64,000 nt of DNA, from contig CAJUDS010000006.1 in NCBI GenBank assembly GCA_910585345.1, positions 1 to 64,000 of the forward strand, in the 5' to 3' direction. The DNA comes from an uncultured Lachnospiraceae bacterium. GTDB taxonomy: Bacteria > Bacillota > Clostridia > Lachnospirales > Lachnospiraceae. Positions 44,356 through 52,921 of the stretch are shown piece after piece. A model generated the notes under the pieces. That model was not told where the DNA came from. It saw nothing but the letters and a program-made list of their open reading frames with translations, and made no database searches. How positions within the stretch are numbered: the first letter of the stretch is position 1; each line of letters begins with the position of its first letter. The position numbers were made by a program, and so were the translations under genes.

Positions 44356-44385
44356 AAACGCCATAAGTCTTTGCTTATGACGTTT
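44356..44385 (-). terminator. terminator after mnmA
   Basis: A 12-bp stem with one mismatch (AAACGTCATAAG/CTTATGGCGTTT) followed by TTTATG, 13 bases past the mnmA stop. Confidence 0.85.
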
Positions 44386-44397
44386 CCCACCCAGGTT

Positions 44398-45519
44398 TTA
44401 CCGCCTGTTCACACACAGTCCTTCTTTTTGCCACAGGTCAGACACCATAATCGTGCCGCCGCCCGCCACATATCCGCCCGCATAAAATACCACTGCCTGT
44501 CCCGGCGTTACCGCCCGCACAGGCGACTCAAACGTACATTTCAGGACATCGTCCTCCACACGCTGCACCGTACACCATTCCCCCCTGTGTCCATACCGTA
44601 TCTTTGCCAGGAAACGGCTGCCGTCTGCAAATGATTCGATCGCCATACAGTTCAGCCGGTTACAGTACAACTCTTTCGTAAATACATCTCCCGCCTCCCC
44701 GATCACCACTTCATTGCTCTGTGGCCGAATCGCCGTCACAAACACCGGACGGCCCAGGGACAGATGCAGACCTTTGCGCTGTCCTACCGTATAATGCGTA
44801 ATTCCTTTATGCCGTCCCAACACGGCGCCGTCCGCCGTCACAAAATTACCTTCCGGCACCTTTTCCTCCGTCTCTCTGTCGATAAAACCGGCATAATCAT
44901 TGTCAGGCACAAAACAAATCTCCTGACTGTCCGGTTTATGCGCCACCGGAAGATGATGTTCTTTTGCGATCCGGCGTATCTCCTCTTTTGTATAATCCCC
45001 CACCGGCATCAGGGTATGCGCCAACTGCTTCTGCGTCAGATTATACAGAGCATACGTCTGGTCCTTTTCCGATGTCCGCGACATGCAGACTGCATAGCGG
45101 CCGTTTTCCAGATATTCCACTCTGGCATAATGCCCGGTAGCTATATAATCCGCGCCGATCGCCAGACTGCGCTGCAAAAGAGCGTCCCATTTCACATAGC
45201 GGTTACAGGCTATACAGGGATTCGGCGTCCTTCCCTGCAAATATTCCGCTACAAAATAATCGATCACCGCCGACTGAAATTCCGTTTTGAAGTTCATCAC
45301 ATAATAAGGGATATCCAATGCCTGCGCCACACGCCTGGCGTCGTCCACCGCCGACAAACCGCAGCAGCCCCCGTTTTCCGACTGCAGCGACTGCGTTTCC
45401 TCCTGCCAGATCTGCATCGTCACGCCAATGACCTCAAACCCTTCTTCTTTTAGCAGACAGGCCGCCACAGAGGAATCTACTCCCCCTGACATGCCCACTA
45501 CCACTTTCCCCTTACGCAT
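44398..45519 (-). CDS. mnmA: tRNA-specific 2-thiouridylase MnmA
   Basis: 373 residues. It thiolates U34 of Lys, Glu and Gln tRNAs with ATP and sulfur passed from a cysteine desulfurase. Landmarks are the PP-loop VGMSGGVDSSVAA, the catalytic Cys in NPCIACNRYVKW, GADYIATGHYAR, DQTYALYNL, the second Cys in DSQEICFVPDNDYAGFI and the C-terminal beta domain. The cysteine desulfurase and scaffold genes lie upstream in the same operon. Confidence 0.97.
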   Translation of the reverse strand: MRKGKVVVGMSGGVDSSVAACLLKEEGFEVIGVTMQIWQEETQSLQSENGGCCGLSAVDDARRVAQALDIPYYVMNFKTEFQSAVIDYFVAEYLQGRTPNPCIACNRYVKWDALLQRSLAIGADYIATGHYARVEYLENGRYAVCMSRTSEKDQTYALYNLTQKQLAHTLMPVGDYTKEEIRRIAKEHHLPVAHKPDSQEICFVPDNDYAGFIDRETEEKVPEGNFVTADGAVLGRHKGITHYTVGQRKGLHLSLGRPVFVTAIRPQSNEVVIGEAGDVFTKELYCNRLNCMAIESFADGSRFLAKIRYGHRGEWCTVQRVEDDVLKCTFESPVRAVTPGQAVVFYAGGYVAGGGTIMVSDLWQKEGLCVNRR

Positions 45520-45522
45520 CCA

Positions 45523-46368
45523 TCAATATCCCCCTGCGCCCGGTGTATACTGCCGCTGCATATGCGACCGTATGGCATCCAACGCCAGTCCCGCATAAAC
45601 GCCGGAAATCACAAGATCAATGATCCAGAAAAACGGTATCGAAACACCGCTTACGGTCAGAAAGCCAATGAGATTCAGCAGCAGCCTGATCAGCACCGGC
45701 ACTGTCCTCGTATAAATGGACAATGCAAAAATCTTCCCATAGGGGAGCTTCACTCCCATAACCGATGCGATAACCAGCGCGATCAGACTCACGAGAAGAA
45801 CACGAAAATAAAATGCGCCGATACTGCCCAGAGCGACAAACAACAGCACAATAAGCACAATTATGTATAAGTATGGCACATACTGTTGTAAAAACCGTCT
45901 CAAATCATCCTGGTTATACCGCCCGCTGCCAACCATTTCCTGTAATTCCTCATACGTAAGCATCTGCCGTTCCCCATTGGACTGCAGCACCAGCCCCACA
46001 TCATCCATTAAAGTCACCGTACTGTGCGTCCGCAATATATCTTCCAGTTCTTCCGTACTGACATGCGTATCCGTATTGATATAAATATAGACGCCGGCGC
46101 TTTCATATTCCACCGCTTCCTCTACCGTAAGGATTCCATCCTCCAAAACGAAATCCGGTATCTGCGCCAGCAGTTCATTCTGTAACACATGCATGACGCC
46201 GAAGGCTTCAAAGGCCATGAAAACCGTATTTAGCAGCAGATAAATTCCAAGCAACAGGGCGCTGAAGCCAAATACCTTACCGCCTCTGTTGCAGAGAAAT
46301 TTTCTGTAACTTTTAAAATCCCATACGGACAACGCCAGCTCTTTGAATACATTCATTCTCTCTTCCAT
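45523..46368 (-). CDS. DUF1189-family membrane protein
   Basis: 281 residues. A membrane segment near 30-52, an outside domain of about 110 residues, then several segments from about 165 on (LYIIVLIVLLFVALGSIGAFYF; LVSLIALVIASVMGVKLPYGKIFALSIYTRTVPVLIRLLLNLIGFL). The pattern and the string FALSIYTRTVP match DUF1189. Role unknown. It sits between iscU and mnmA, 3 bases from each, so it is made together with the sulfur-transfer proteins. The start may be the ATG at 46356. Confidence 0.85.
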   Translation of the reverse strand: MEERMNVFKELALSVWDFKSYRKFLCNRGGKVFGFSALLLGIYLLLNTVFMAFEAFGVMHVLQNELLAQIPDFVLEDGILTVEEAVEYESAGVYIYINTDTHVSTEELEDILRTHSTVTLMDDVGLVLQSNGERQMLTYEELQEMVGSGRYNQDDLRRFLQQYVPYLYIIVLIVLLFVALGSIGAFYFRVLLVSLIALVIASVMGVKLPYGKIFALSIYTRTVPVLIRLLLNLIGFLTVSGVSIPFFWIIDLVISGVYAGLALDAIRSHMQRQYTPGAGGY

Positions 46369-46370
46369 TT

Positions 46371-46814
46371 TCAGTACTCGTCCTCCTCTTCTTCCACCCC
46401 CTCATGGATATCTGATTTTGGTTTCTCCAACCCCGCAATCGTAATATTATTTTTCTGTGCATAATCCCAGAGCGCCGCATGAATCGCCTCCTCGGCAAGC
46501 AGGGAACAATGCACCTTTACCGGAGGCAGTCCGTCCAGCGCCTCCATCACCGCTTGATTGGTGATCTGCATGGCCTCTTCGACAGTCCTGCCCTTTACCA
46601 GTTCTGTCGCCATACTGGAAGTAGCCACTGCCGCGCCGCAGCCAAACGTTTTAAACTTTACGTCGCGGATTACCTGGTTGTCATCAATATCCAGATAGAT
46701 TCTCATAATATCCCCGCATTTGGCGTTTCCTACCGTTCCGACGCCGCTGGCGTCTGCAATCTCTCCCACATTTCTCGGATTCTGAAAATGATCCATCACT
46801 TTTTCGCTGTACAT
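46371..46814 (-). CDS. iscU: Fe-S cluster scaffold (IscU/NifU type)
   Basis: About 147 residues. It receives sulfur from IscS and builds [2Fe-2S]/[4Fe-4S] clusters. The three cluster cysteines are seen in GNAKCGDIM, TFGCGAAVATSSM and VKVHCSLLAEEAI, with the Asp of CGD. The start at 46814 has GGAGGAATT upstream; ten in-frame codons beyond lack a site. The acidic tail (EGVEEEEDEY) is an addition seen in clostridial NifU-like proteins. It follows iscS. Confidence 0.95.
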   Translation of the reverse strand: MYSEKVMDHFQNPRNVGEIADASGVGTVGNAKCGDIMRIYLDIDDNQVIRDVKFKTFGCGAAVATSSMATELVKGRTVEEAMQITNQAVMEALDGLPPVKVHCSLLAEEAIHAALWDYAQKNNITIAGLEKPKSDIHEGVEEEEDEY

Positions 46815-46858
46815 ACTAATTCCTCCACATCCTCTGTTTCCCATTTATGTCAGCCAGC

Positions 46859-48046
46859 TTATCCTCTGCTGCCCGTTTTGACAAAATCCTCATAAAGCGG
46901 CGACATGGCGCGTAGCTTTTCCACAATTTCTTTCACCGCCTCCACCACAGCATCCAGTTCTTCCTTTGTCGTCTCCCCGCCCAGCGTCAGACGCAGGGAA
47001 CCGTGCGCAGTCTCATGCGGCAGACCGATTGCCAACAGCACATGTGAGGGATCCAGCGACCCGGACGTGCACGCGGAACCGCTGGAAGCGCAAATGCCTT
47101 TCCCATCCAGCATAATGAGCAGCGATTCCCCTTCTACAAACCGGAAACTGAAATTTACATTATTCGGCAGCCGCTTCTCTCTGTGGCCGTTTAATCTGCA
47201 GTAAGGCACTTCCGATTCGATACGCCCGATCAGATAATCCCGCAGCGCAGTCTCCCTTTGCGCCTTTTCCGCCATGATACGCATCGCACGGCCCGCTGCC
47301 GCTCCCATGCCCACGATTCCTGTTACGTTTTCCGTACCGGCTCTTCTTGCCCTCTCCTGTTGTCCGCCATGGACAAAAGAGCGGATCCTGACCCCTTTCC
47401 GGATATAGAGAAATCCAACGCCTTTGGGACCGTTCAGTTTATGGCCGCTTGCACTCAGCATGTCGATATGATATGCATCCACATCAATCGGAAGCTGCCC
47501 ATAAGCCTGTACCGCATCCGTATGAAATAAAATGCCGCGCCGGGAAGCGATCTCACCGATCTCCCGGATTGGCTGAATCGTACCGATCTCATTGTTTGCA
47601 AACATAATACTGATCAGTATCGTATCCTCACGGATCGCTTTTTCCAGCTCATCCAGCTTCACAATGCCGTTTTCATCCACACCCACGCGGGTAACTGCAA
47701 ACCCGTTTTTTTCCAGATAATCGCACGTATGCAGAACGGCGTGATGCTCAATACAGGAAGTAATAATATGTCTGCCCTTTTCCCGATAGGCTTCCGCCGC
47801 AGCCTTCAATGCCCAATTATCCGCTTCGGAACCTCCTGCCGTAAAGTAGATTTCATTTGTCTGTGCGCCCAGAGAACGTGCAATCACCTCTCTTGCATCC
47901 GTCACCGCTTCTTTACTTTTCGCGCCCAGAGAATAGATGCTGCTTGGATTGCCATAGTACTCCGTAAAATAAGGAAGCATGGCGTCCACAACCTCCTGCG
48001 CGGTTTTTGTTGTGGCCGCATTGTCCAAATAGATATATGATTTCAT
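46859..48046 (-). CDS. iscS: cysteine desulfurase (IscS/NifS type)
   Basis: 395 residues. A PLP enzyme that takes sulfur from cysteine, giving alanine, for Fe-S clusters and tRNA thiolation. Landmarks are YLDNAATTKT, FTAGGSEADNWAL, HHAVLHTCDYL, FHTDAVQAYGQ, the PLP lysine in SASGHKLNGPKGVGF, and the sulfur-carrying cysteine in SSGSACTSGSLDPSHVL. First gene of iscS-iscU-DUF1189-mnmA. AAAAGGAG precedes the ATG. Confidence 0.97.
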   Translation of the reverse strand: MKSYIYLDNAATTKTAQEVVDAMLPYFTEYYGNPSSIYSLGAKSKEAVTDAREVIARSLGAQTNEIYFTAGGSEADNWALKAAAEAYREKGRHIITSCIEHHAVLHTCDYLEKNGFAVTRVGVDENGIVKLDELEKAIREDTILISIMFANNEIGTIQPIREIGEIASRRGILFHTDAVQAYGQLPIDVDAYHIDMLSASGHKLNGPKGVGFLYIRKGVRIRSFVHGGQQERARRAGTENVTGIVGMGAAAGRAMRIMAEKAQRETALRDYLIGRIESEVPYCRLNGHREKRLPNNVNFSFRFVEGESLLIMLDGKGICASSGSACTSGSLDPSHVLLAIGLPHETAHGSLRLTLGGETTKEELDAVVEAVKEIVEKLRAMSPLYEDFVKTGSRG

Positions 48047-48178
48047 AAGCTCTCGCTCCTTTTATTTCCTACTAATCTACTACGAATTCAATGATTACAC
48101 TATAGCACCATGCATTGGTTCTGTCAACAAATGCCTCCACATATAATTTACCAAGAATCAGGGATTTGCAGGTATTTT

Positions 48179-49504
48179 ATGTCCAAAAAAAATCCTTTTC
48201 TGACCGGAACCCTTATCCTGACTCTGGCAGGTTTTCTGAGCCGTCTTATCGGCTTTTTTTACAGGGCATTTCTTTCCAGGACTTTCGGGGAAGAAGGTAT
48301 GGGAATCTATCAGCTGCTTGCTCCGGTTATGGCCCTTTCTTTCTCTCTAACCGCAGCAGGCATACAGACCGCTGTCTCTAAATTTACTGCTTCTGAAACG
48401 ACAACCCACGATTACCGGGCCTCTCTGCGGGTACTTCTGGCAGGTTTCCTGATCTCCATGCCCCTTTCCCTTGCCTGTACATGGCTGATCTATCAATATG
48501 CCGATTGGATTGCAGCAGCCTTTCTCATGGAAAAACGCTGCGCTCCGCTTCTCCGTGTTTTTGCGCTCTCGATCCCTTTCTGTTCCGCACACTCGCTGAT
48601 CAACGGCTATTTCTATGGCATTAAACGGGCCGGCATACCCGCTCTGTCCCAAATACTGGAACAGCTCTCCCGCGTAGGCAGCGTTTTCCTGATCTGCGGC
48701 TGGCTGCAGTCTCATGGACAAACACCCGCCGTCGTCTGCGCGGTCATCGGTCTTTCCATCGGAGAATGTTTTTCCACTTTGATTTCCCTCTCAGCAATCT
48801 GGCTGCGTTTTCTCCATCTGCAGCCCCAAAAAAGCAGCCGCGTAAATACATACGCAATGGTACGGAAAATATTTTTGCTTTCCGCCCCTCTCACCGCCAG
48901 CCGGATTGCTACCAATATCCTGCAGAGCATAGAAGCCGTATCCATTCCCAACTGCCTGGTGAGACATGGCTTTTCACAGGCGCAGGCGCTTTCCGTCTAT
49001 GGCGTACTCACCGGAATGGCTCTCCCTTTGATCCTATTTCCAACCGCTCTGATCAACTCCGCCTGTGTCTTCCTGCTCCCCGTGATATCGGAGGCGGATG
49101 AAAACGGCAACCGCACCGCCATCCGGCGCGCGGTTCGTAAATCAATTATATACTGCGCTGTTTTCGGCACATTATGCACAATATGCTTCCTGCTGTCCGG
49201 CAGGTATGCCGGAATCCTTCTGTTCAACAGTGAAATGGCAGGTTCGTTTATCCTCACGCTCAGCTTTATCTGCCCACTCCTTTACCTGTCCGGTGCACTG
49301 TCCAGCATTCTCCACGGTCTGGGAAAAACCGGCGTCACATTTTTGTTTAATATGACCGCCCTGACTGTCCGGCTCATTTTTGTATTCTGCCTGATACCAG
49401 CCGCAGGCATCCAGGGATACCTCTACGGTCTGCTCGTCAGCCAGTTTCTCATTACCATCCTCAATATGCTGGCAGTGAAATATTACATAAACAGACATTC
49501 CTGA
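48179..49504 (+). CDS. MurJ/SpoVB-type lipid flippase (polysaccharide biosynthesis)
   Basis: About 441 residues with about 12-14 membrane segments. It begins NPFLTGTLILTLAGFLSRLIGFFYRAFLSRTFGEEGMGIYQLLAPV, the typical opening of the SpoVB/MATE-like polysaccharide transport family, and ends with LFNMTALTVRLIFVFCLIPAAGIQGYLYGLLVSQ. Members carry lipid-linked cell-wall or spore-cortex precursors across the membrane. I chose ATG 48179 (GCAGG upstream), since the 23 codons before it do not fit the family. Confidence 0.88.
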   Translation: MSKKNPFLTGTLILTLAGFLSRLIGFFYRAFLSRTFGEEGMGIYQLLAPVMALSFSLTAAGIQTAVSKFTASETTTHDYRASLRVLLAGFLISMPLSLACTWLIYQYADWIAAAFLMEKRCAPLLRVFALSIPFCSAHSLINGYFYGIKRAGIPALSQILEQLSRVGSVFLICGWLQSHGQTPAVVCAVIGLSIGECFSTLISLSAIWLRFLHLQPQKSSRVNTYAMVRKIFLLSAPLTASRIATNILQSIEAVSIPNCLVRHGFSQAQALSVYGVLTGMALPLILFPTALINSACVFLLPVISEADENGNRTAIRRAVRKSIIYCAVFGTLCTICFLLSGRYAGILLFNSEMAGSFILTLSFICPLLYLSGALSSILHGLGKTGVTFLFNMTALTVRLIFVFCLIPAAGIQGYLYGLLVSQFLITILNMLAVKYYINRHS

Positions 49505-49612
49505 ACCAGAAAAGTGCCGCTGTTTTTTAGATATTACACAAGATACATTCTCTGCTTGCCCTGTCCTTTTTTTTATATTATAATAGGTATGTTTTGGGAG
49601 AAAGGAGACCTT

Positions 49613-50641
49613 ATGGGATTCGAATTTATAAAAAAACTGCCTGCCCCCGACGAAATTCGCGGACAATACCCTGTCCCTGAAAAACTGGCGGCATTAAAAG
49701 AAAAAAGAGACAATGAAATCAAAAAGGTGATCACCGGGGAAAGCGATAAATTTCTTGTCATCATCGGACCATGTTCCGCCGACAATGAAGACGCGGTCTG
49801 CGACTACGTCGTAAAGCTCTCCGAGATCAATGAAAAGGTAAAAGACAAACTCATTCTAATTCCCAGAATTTATACAAATAAACCGCGCACCACAGGCGAA
49901 GGTTATAAGGGCATCCTGCATCAGCCGGACCCCAACAAAAAGCCGGATCTCCTCGCGGGTCTGATCGCCATGCGCAAAATGCACATCCGGGCCATAGAAG
50001 AATCCGGATTGACCGCCGCGGACGAAATGCTTTATCCGGAAAACTGGCGCTATTTATCCGACATTCTGTCTTACGTAGCTATCGGCGCCCGCTCCGTGGA
50101 AGACCAGCAGCATCGTCTTGTCGTCAGCGGCTTTGATGTGCCCGCAGGCATGAAAAATCCTACCAGCGGTGATTTTTCCATCATGCTCAACTCTGTATTT
50201 GCCGCCCAGCATCCGCACTCTTTTATTTACAGAGGCTGGGAAGTGAGCACGCCCGGCAATCCGCTGGCGCATACGGTGCTTCGCGGCTCCGTAAATAAGC
50301 ACGGCAGAAATCTCCCCAACTACCACTATGAAGACCTCAACAGCCTTCTGGAAATGTACGCCGGCATGGAACTGATGCATCCTGCCTGCATCATTGATGC
50401 GAACCACAACAATTCCAACAAACAGTATAAACAACAGATCCGCATCGTAAAGGAAGTAATGCACAGTCGTAAACTCAGTCATGATATCCATCAGCTTGTC
50501 AAAGGCGTAATGGTGGAAAGCTACCTCGTAGAAGGCTGCCAGAAAATCGGTGAAGGCATCTACGGAAAATCCATTACCGATCCCTGCCTTGGCTGGGAAG
50601 ATACAAAGCGGCTGATTTACGATATCGCGGAATATGAGTAA
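49613..50641 (+). CDS. aroF: 3-deoxy-7-phosphoheptulonate synthase (class I)
   Basis: About 342 residues. First step of aromatic amino acid synthesis: joins phosphoenolpyruvate and erythrose 4-phosphate. Landmarks are the metal Cys in LVIIGPCSADN, IPRIYTNKPRTTGEGYKG, IGARSVEDQQHRLVVSG, PAGMKNPTSGDF and CIIDANHNNSNKQY with PCLGWEDTKRLI at the end. The start at 49613 has AAAGGAG. The N-terminal extension fits the AroG/F/H group, which is usually feedback-controlled by an aromatic amino acid. No other aro genes are nearby. Confidence 0.95.
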   Translation: MGFEFIKKLPAPDEIRGQYPVPEKLAALKEKRDNEIKKVITGESDKFLVIIGPCSADNEDAVCDYVVKLSEINEKVKDKLILIPRIYTNKPRTTGEGYKGILHQPDPNKKPDLLAGLIAMRKMHIRAIEESGLTAADEMLYPENWRYLSDILSYVAIGARSVEDQQHRLVVSGFDVPAGMKNPTSGDFSIMLNSVFAAQHPHSFIYRGWEVSTPGNPLAHTVLRGSVNKHGRNLPNYHYEDLNSLLEMYAGMELMHPACIIDANHNNSNKQYKQQIRIVKEVMHSRKLSHDIHQLVKGVMVESYLVEGCQKIGEGIYGKSITDPCLGWEDTKRLIYDIAEYE

Positions 50642-50669
50642 AAATTTTCTGTTTCACAGCGCAGTAAAA

Positions 50670-50693
50670 AGACTCACCCTCTTGGGTGAGTCT
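50670..50693 (-). terminator. terminator overlapping the xerD-like stop codon
   Basis: A 10-bp perfect stem (AGACTCACCC/GGGTGAGTCT), followed on the minus strand by TTTTTAC. The stop codon of the recombinase lies inside it. On the plus side it also closes the DAHP synthase gene 30 bases earlier. Confidence 0.85.
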
Positions 50694-51579
50694 TTGCATA
50701 TACCTCCCGCAGCCGATTGTGATTCATATTGGCATAAATCTGTGTCGTGGAAATATCGGAATGCCCGAGCATTTCCTGCACGCTTCGCAAGTCAGCTCCA
50801 TTCTCAACCAAATGTGCCGCAAAAGAATGCCGCAGTGTATGGGGCGTAATATCAGCCTGTATCCCCGCCTTTTTCGCATAATATTTTACAAGTTTCCAAA
50901 AACCCTGTCTGCTCATAGGCTGTCCGGAACAGTTTACAAACAATGTTTCCTGCTTCCTGTCCGTCACCATATTGTCTCTTGCATTTTCCAGATACCGTAT
51001 CATTGCGTTTCTTGCAGCCTCTCCAAACGGTACGAATCTTTCTTTATGACTGTCCCGGCAGAGAATAAAACCCATCTGCAGATTCACATCCCGCAGCGAA
51101 AGTGTAATCAGCTCTGTTACGCGAATCCCCGTGGCATACAATAGTTCCAGCATAGCCCTGTCCCGTATCTCCTTATCACTGTCACCGGAAGGCTGCTCTA
51201 AAAGACATACGACTTCTTCCATCGTAAGAATTTCCGGTATCCTTTTTTCTATCTTCGGCGCCTTCAATCCCTCCGCAATATTTCTTTCAATCTTTCCCTC
51301 CCGGCACAGATATTGATACAATGCCTTAATCGACGCAATATTTCTGGAAATCGTTGCCGTAGCAAACTTCTGCTCCCTCATATAGTCCACATAGCGTTCC
51401 AAATCTTTCTCCGTAATATCGGTAAGATTGCAAATCCCCCGCGCCTCCATAAAATTGATAAACTTACACAGATCCCGTTTGTACGACACTGCCGTATTTT
51501 CAGAAGTTTTCTTAATATTATGTAAATAAAATATAAATGCTGTGATATCACTTTGCATGAGATCTGCAACCTTCCTCAT
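50674..51579 (-). CDS. xerD: tyrosine recombinase, XerD type
   Basis: 301 residues. It resolves chromosome dimers at dif sites. The N-terminal SAM-like domain (about 10-95, with NTAVSYKRDLCKFINFM) is followed by the catalytic domain: Arg in LLYATGIRVTELITL, HTLRHSFAAHLVENGAD (His and Arg), LGHSDISTTQIY (His and the nucleophile Tyr). Placement next to spoIIM matches the Bacillus order and favours the house-keeping XerD over an element integrase. The start may be the ATG 21 bases further in; neither has a strong site. Confidence 0.9.
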   Translation of the reverse strand: MRKVADLMQSDITAFIFYLHNIKKTSENTAVSYKRDLCKFINFMEARGICNLTDITEKDLERYVDYMREQKFATATISRNIASIKALYQYLCREGKIERNIAEGLKAPKIEKRIPEILTMEEVVCLLEQPSGDSDKEIRDRAMLELLYATGIRVTELITLSLRDVNLQMGFILCRDSHKERFVPFGEAARNAMIRYLENARDNMVTDRKQETLFVNCSGQPMSRQGFWKLVKYYAKKAGIQADITPHTLRHSFAAHLVENGADLRSVQEMLGHSDISTTQIYANMNHNRLREVYAKTHPRG

Positions 51580-51675
51580 ATGGTAAATTCCACACTCACT
51601 GAAAGTGTGTCTCTATACCATTATAAGCAGGTTTTTTCGGAAAAGCAAATAATATTTATCTGTTTTCAGGTCCTC

Positions 51676-52290
51676 TTAAAACAATCTTAATATTTCTGAC
51701 ATCAGAGTCGGGTTTACATAACTCTCCAAAATTGCTCCGATTATGACAACTCCATGAAACAGCAGGAAATTTCCTAAAATTCCTGCACGCTGAGATACAC
51801 TCCCGGTATGAACCTCCGTATAATCCCTGACCGGATAATATAATCGGGTACAGATCTGAAAACACCAGTCTGCCACAAGCAAAAAAGCCGGTATGTACAA
51901 CAGAAAATGCGGCATCATACCGCCTGCAAGCAGCAGAAATCCCTTTATGCCATAACGCATAACAGAAACCGCCGCCACAACTCCGCCGCAGACTCCCGCC
52001 CACAATACAAACAAATACGTCGTTACGATTCCCGCAAACGTAGTGGAAAGGATTGCCGTCAGCCACAGCATGCCAATTCTTTTACGGAGCACATACAGGA
52101 AAAATATACTTTCGTTTACGTCCACCCGTCCCAGACGTTCCAGACTCACCCGGCTCAGAAATCCGCTCTCCGATAAAAACACTTCCGTATTGAAATATAC
52201 AAGAACAATACCTGCAAGTAAACCGGCAAAAAAGGGCAGCGCCCAATTTGGCCGTTCTGCCCTTTTCCATCGTATCTTCGTAGCTCTCAC
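51676..52290 (-). CDS. spoIIM: stage II sporulation protein M
   Basis: 204 residues, probable GTG start. A membrane protein of the DMP complex (SpoIIM with SpoIID and SpoIIP) that drives cell-wall thinning and engulfment of the forespore. About five segments, with LPFFAGLLAGIVLVYFN first, then GMLWLTAILSTTFAGIVTTYLFVLWAGVCGGVV and RYGIKGFLLLAGGMMPHFLLYIP (the SpoIIM/DUF95 signature), and FHGVVIIGAILESYVNP last. It shows the organism can sporulate. It lies between the NUDIX and xerD genes. Confidence 0.93.
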   Translation of the reverse strand: MRATKIRWKRAERPNWALPFFAGLLAGIVLVYFNTEVFLSESGFLSRVSLERLGRVDVNESIFFLYVLRKRIGMLWLTAILSTTFAGIVTTYLFVLWAGVCGGVVAAVSVMRYGIKGFLLLAGGMMPHFLLYIPAFLLVADWCFQICTRLYYPVRDYTEVHTGSVSQRAGILGNFLLFHGVVIIGAILESYVNPTLMSEILRLF

Positions 52291-52318
52291 TGCATATCCA
52301 TCTCTGTCTTTTTCACCA

Positions 52319-52855
52319 TTATATGCCGTATTTTACTTTATATGCCATCAGAGCTGCTATTGTTTTGGAATCCTCGATTTTTTGCGACAAAATCATCTGT
52401 TCCAGTTGTTCCATCGTATAAGCCTCTACACACAAAAACTCATCCTCATCCAGGTGCTGATGGGTTTTCTTTAAATTTCTTGCCACATAAATATCAATTT
52501 TTTCGTTACAAAACGCTACCGTAGTACGAAGAGACAACAACAGCTCCAAATCCTGCGACGCATACCCTGTCTCTTCTTCCAATTCCCTTGCGGCAGCCCC
52601 GTCAGTGGCTTCTCCGGGATTTAAACCGCCTGCCGGAATCTCAAGTGTATACCGCTCCAACGCATTGCGGTACTGGGTTACCATTAAAATCCTGCCGTCC
52701 TCCATAACGGGTACCACGGCCGCCGCTCCATTGTGCCGGATAAAATCCCACTGTGCCTCTTTCCCATCCGGAAGACGCATCGTATCGACATAATACTCAA
52801 TAATTGTCCCTTTATGAATAAGCGTTCTTGCAACTCTTTTGATTTCTTCCCCCAT
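52319..52855 (-). CDS. nudF: NUDIX hydrolase (ADP-ribose pyrophosphatase type)
   Basis: About 178 residues. Nudix box GGLNPGEATDGAAARELEEETGY (GX5EX7REUXEEXGU pattern) after the strand YTLEIPAGG. The ADP-ribose type is suggested by the length, by EIPAGG, and by the order next to spoIIM as in Bacillus. It cleaves ADP-ribose to AMP and ribose phosphate. ATG 52855 has GGAAGG; codons before it have no site. Confidence 0.92.
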   Translation of the reverse strand: MGEEIKRVARTLIHKGTIIEYYVDTMRLPDGKEAQWDFIRHNGAAAVVPVMEDGRILMVTQYRNALERYTLEIPAGGLNPGEATDGAAARELEEETGYASQDLELLLSLRTTVAFCNEKIDIYVARNLKKTHQHLDEDEFLCVEAYTMEQLEQMILSQKIEDSKTIAALMAYKVKYGI

Positions 52856-52921
52856 TTTATCCTTCCTTTCCGGTCTTGCAGCAACGCCCGGACTTACCGT
52901 CAAACGGTCAGCCGCACGCTC

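Noticed and set aside
50674..51579. Tyrosine recombinase taken as an integrase of a mobile element
   Set aside because: Gene order with spoIIM and a NUDIX gene matches house-keeping xerD; no att-like repeats or element genes nearby.
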